Assembly: GCA_905201285.1 (NCBI GenBank)
Contig: CAJKNM010000087.1
Span: 1 to 6,600, forward strand
DNA: 6,600 nucleotides
Reading direction: 5' to 3'
DNA from: an uncultured Eubacteriales bacterium
GTDB taxonomy: Bacteria; Bacillota; Clostridia; Monoglobales; Monoglobaceae
Positions 4,945-6,600 of the stretch are shown piece after piece. The position numbers and the translations under genes were made by a program. How positions within the stretch are numbered: position 1 is the first letter of the stretch; every line of letters starts with the position of its first letter. The notes beneath the pieces were generated by a model. It was not told the origin of the DNA, did not search any database, and saw only the letters and a list, made by a program, of their open reading frames with translations.

Positions 4945-4961
4945 TACGGATGAGCCGTATT
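4943..4961 (+). terminator. Small hairpin in the greA-lysS gap (weak terminator or attenuator)
   Basis: AATACGG (4943-4949) and CCGTATT (4955-4961) are perfect inverted copies with a 5-nt loop, starting within the greA stop codon and followed by TTCTT. The structure is small and the T-tract poor, so it probably allows read-through into lysS. It could set the greA:lysS ratio. Forming it would leave the lysS ribosome binding site (4977-4982) free. Confidence 0.45.
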
Positions 4962-4991
4962 TCTTACAAGAAACAGAAAGGAAAATTTGCA

Positions 4992-6503
4992 ATGAGTGAA
5001 AATAACGGACAAAATACTGCTGCTGAGGAAAGAGAGCTTAACGAGGTTTTAAAGGTCCGCCGTGAAAAGCTGTCTGCACTCCGACAGGAGGGTGAAGATC
5101 CATTTACTATAACGAAGTTTGAAAGAACAAATCATATAAGTGATATAAGGGATAATTACGCCGACTATGAGGGTAAGGTTGTAACCGTTGCCGGTCGTAT
5201 GATGTCTAAGCGCGTAATGGGAAAGATGTCGTTTGCTGACCTGCGTGACGGAAGCGATAAGATTCAGCTTTGCGTTAAGCGTGACGAGATGGGCGACGAC
5301 GAATATAAAAAATACAAGAAGTTTGACATAGGTGATATTTTGGGCGTTACCGGCGAGGTGTTTACCACGCAAAAAGGTGAGATTTCTATCAGAACATCAA
5401 AAATAGTTCTTTTAAGTAAGTCTCTGCGTCCGCTGCCTGAGAAGTTCCACGGCCTTACAAATACTGATTTGAGATACAGACAGCGTTATGTTGACCTTAT
5501 TATGAATCCTGATGTTAAGCGTACGTTTGTTCTGCGCTCAAAGATTATGACGGCTATCCGAAATTATCTTGACAGCCGCGATTATATGGAAGTCGAAACT
5601 CCTATACTTAATACTATTCCGGGCGGTGCAAATGCAAGACCGTTTGTGACGCATCACAATACCCTGGATATAGATATGTACCTCAGAATCGCTCCCGAGC
5701 TTTATTTAAAACGGCTTATTGTCGGCGGTTTTGAAAAGGTTTATGAGATGGGCAGGCTTTTCAGAAACGAGGGTATGGATATAAAGCATAATCCTGAGTT
5801 TACCACGATTGAGTTGTATCAGGCATATGCCGATTATGTTGATATGATGAACCTCACAGAGGATTTAATCAGATATGTTGCCGAAACCGTTATCGGAAGT
5901 ACAAAAATTAATTATCAGGGAACTGAGGTCGATTTGGGACAGCCCTGGGCAAGAATGACCATGATTGAATCGATTAAGAAGTTCTCGGGTGCCGATTTTG
6001 CGGAAACAAAGACAGATGAAGAAGCAAAGGCTCTTGCTGAATCAATAGGTATTGAATTTGATGAGGATACAGAGAATTTAAGCCGCGGCGAGATTATAAG
6101 CCTTGCATTTGAAGAAAAGGTAGAAGAAAACCTTATTCAGCCTACGTTCATTACCGAATATCCGGTTGAGATTTCTCCGCTTGCTAAGCGGATGCCTTCA
6201 AACCCCGAGTTCACTGAGAGATTTGAGGTATTTATTACCGGACGTGAGTTCGGAAATGCCTTCTCTGAGCTTAATGACCCGATAGACCAAGCAGAGCGTT
6301 TCAGAAAACAGGTTGAGAAGCGTGAGGCCGGTGATGAAGAAGCCGGAATGATGGACGAGGATTATGTAAATGCTCTGGAATACGGGCTTCCCCCAACAGG
6401 CGGATTGGGAATCGGCATCGACCGCTTGATTATGCTGCTTACCGACAGCTATTCGATAAGAGATGTTCTTCTCTTCCCGACAATGAAGCCGTTGGAGAAG
6501 TAA
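4992..6503 (+). CDS. lysS: Lysyl-tRNA synthetase, class II
   Basis: This cytosolic enzyme charges tRNA-Lys with lysine via lysyl-adenylate. From the chosen start the protein has 503 residues, the usual core length (about 500). The N-terminal OB fold for the anticodon spans about 60-145 (VVTVAGRMMSKRVMGKMSFA and on). Class II motif 1 is at about 184-206 (ending MEVETPIL), motif 2 at about 247-275 with the FRNEG arginine and glutamate (Arg258, Glu260), and motif 3 at 465-482 with GGLGIGIDRL (Arg478). The sequence RPFVTHHN with LRIAPELYLKRL is typical of LysS rather than AspRS or AsnRS. I choose ATG 4992, preceded by AAAGGA with a 9-nt gap. An in-frame ATG at 4950 would start inside the intergenic hairpin and lacks a ribosome binding site. 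After the TAA at 6501 the DNA carries what looks like a frame-disrupted C-terminal extension (separate entry). Confidence 0.97.
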   Translation: MSENNGQNTAAEERELNEVLKVRREKLSALRQEGEDPFTITKFERTNHISDIRDNYADYEGKVVTVAGRMMSKRVMGKMSFADLRDGSDKIQLCVKRDEMGDDEYKKYKKFDIGDILGVTGEVFTTQKGEISIRTSKIVLLSKSLRPLPEKFHGLTNTDLRYRQRYVDLIMNPDVKRTFVLRSKIMTAIRNYLDSRDYMEVETPILNTIPGGANARPFVTHHNTLDIDMYLRIAPELYLKRLIVGGFEKVYEMGRLFRNEGMDIKHNPEFTTIELYQAYADYVDMMNLTEDLIRYVAETVIGSTKINYQGTEVDLGQPWARMTMIESIKKFSGADFAETKTDEEAKALAESIGIEFDEDTENLSRGEIISLAFEEKVEENLIQPTFITEYPVEISPLAKRMPSNPEFTERFEVFITGREFGNAFSELNDPIDQAERFRKQVEKREAGDEEAGMMDEDYVNALEYGLPPTGGLGIGIDRLIMLLTDSYSIRDVLLFPTMKPLEK

Positions 6504-6600
6504 ATGCGGGAAATGATGTAAATAATACAGCTTCTGAAGCACCTGAAAAAATGTAAAAACTGAGTCTGAAAAGATTGATTTTTCTAAGGTAAAGGTAGAG
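6504..6600 (+). pseudogene. Apparent out-of-frame C-terminal extension of LysS (frame-disrupted linker plus start of an added domain)
   Basis: Directly after the lysS stop, the frame beginning at 6506 reads AGNDVNNTASEAPEKM and stops at 6554. A third frame is open from 6547 to the window edge and reads KNVKTESEKIDFSKVKVE, with no start codon. If one G were restored at 6500 and one A in the A6 run 6546-6551, the three pieces would join into LysS-LEK-V-N-AGNDVNNTASEAPEK-NVKTESEK-IDFSKVKVE. That is a low-complexity linker followed by a structured start. From memory, some clostridial LysS proteins are about 650 residues and carry a C-terminal tRNA-binding (Trbp111/EMAPII-like) domain after such a linker. 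The alternatives are two sequencing errors, or a free-standing tRNA-binding protein starting beyond the window. Both changes are one-base losses. Confidence 0.5.

Noticed and set aside
4950..4991. Longer LysS start at ATG 4950 (14 extra residues, MSRISYKKQKGKFA).
   Set aside because: It sits in the loop of the intergenic hairpin with no ribosome binding site, while ATG 4992 has AAAGGA at proper spacing.
6504..6521. Tiny frame MREMM directly after lysS as a gene or leader peptide.
   Set aside because: Five codons without a ribosome binding site. The surrounding sequence is better explained as a displaced linker frame.
1..6600. CRISPR arrays, tRNA, rRNA or known riboswitches.
   Set aside because: No regularly spaced direct repeats, cloverleaf-like genes or familiar riboswitch cores were found. 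In particular no T-box-like leader precedes lysS.

Overview
The window looks like a chromosomal stretch of an anaerobic Bacillota, most likely class Clostridia. This rests on strong AGGAGG-type ribosome binding sites, sigma-A-type promoters, a class II LysS and a GreA with clostridial-looking sequence, and a cell-envelope gene pair (PcsB/EnvC-like coiled-coil protein plus CtpA-type S41 protease). No sequence search could be run, so the taxonomic call is an inference.

The left part (1-1680) reads leftwards and is accessory in character. It holds three independent minus-strand transcription units. They are a gene running off the left edge (first 16 codons visible), a 95-residue orphan (282-569) and a 274-residue orphan (769-1593). 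Each has its own near-consensus promoter, and the two complete genes each have a perfect Shine-Dalgarno sequence and a rho-independent terminator. These two units share an 11-nt element at their promoters, an 11-nt ribosome-binding block and a similar terminator layout, although the proteins do not obviously resemble each other. I recognise neither protein.

The right part (1720-6600) reads rightwards and is core genome. It starts with a membrane-anchored coiled-coil protein resembling the N-terminal half of PcsB/EnvC-type murein hydrolase activators but lacking any peptidase domain. Next come a CtpA/CtpB-type S41 protease with an intact Ser/Lys dyad and PDZ domain, and a 235-residue unknown protein translationally coupled to it (TAGTG overlap). 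A perfect TTGACA-N17-TATAAT promoter, whose -35 box contains the unknown gene's stop codon, then drives greA and lysS. This joins cell-wall and envelope proteolysis to a transcription and translation housekeeping pair.

Two points deserve attention. First, lysS ends at a normal length, but the following 97 bases carry linker-like sequence in one frame and then an open IDFSKVKVE-containing frame in another. This looks like a C-terminal LysS extension cut off by two single-base frame disruptions, or by sequencing errors. Second, the PcsB-like protein has no catalytic domain. I found no CRISPR array, tRNA, rRNA, transposase or integrase in the window.
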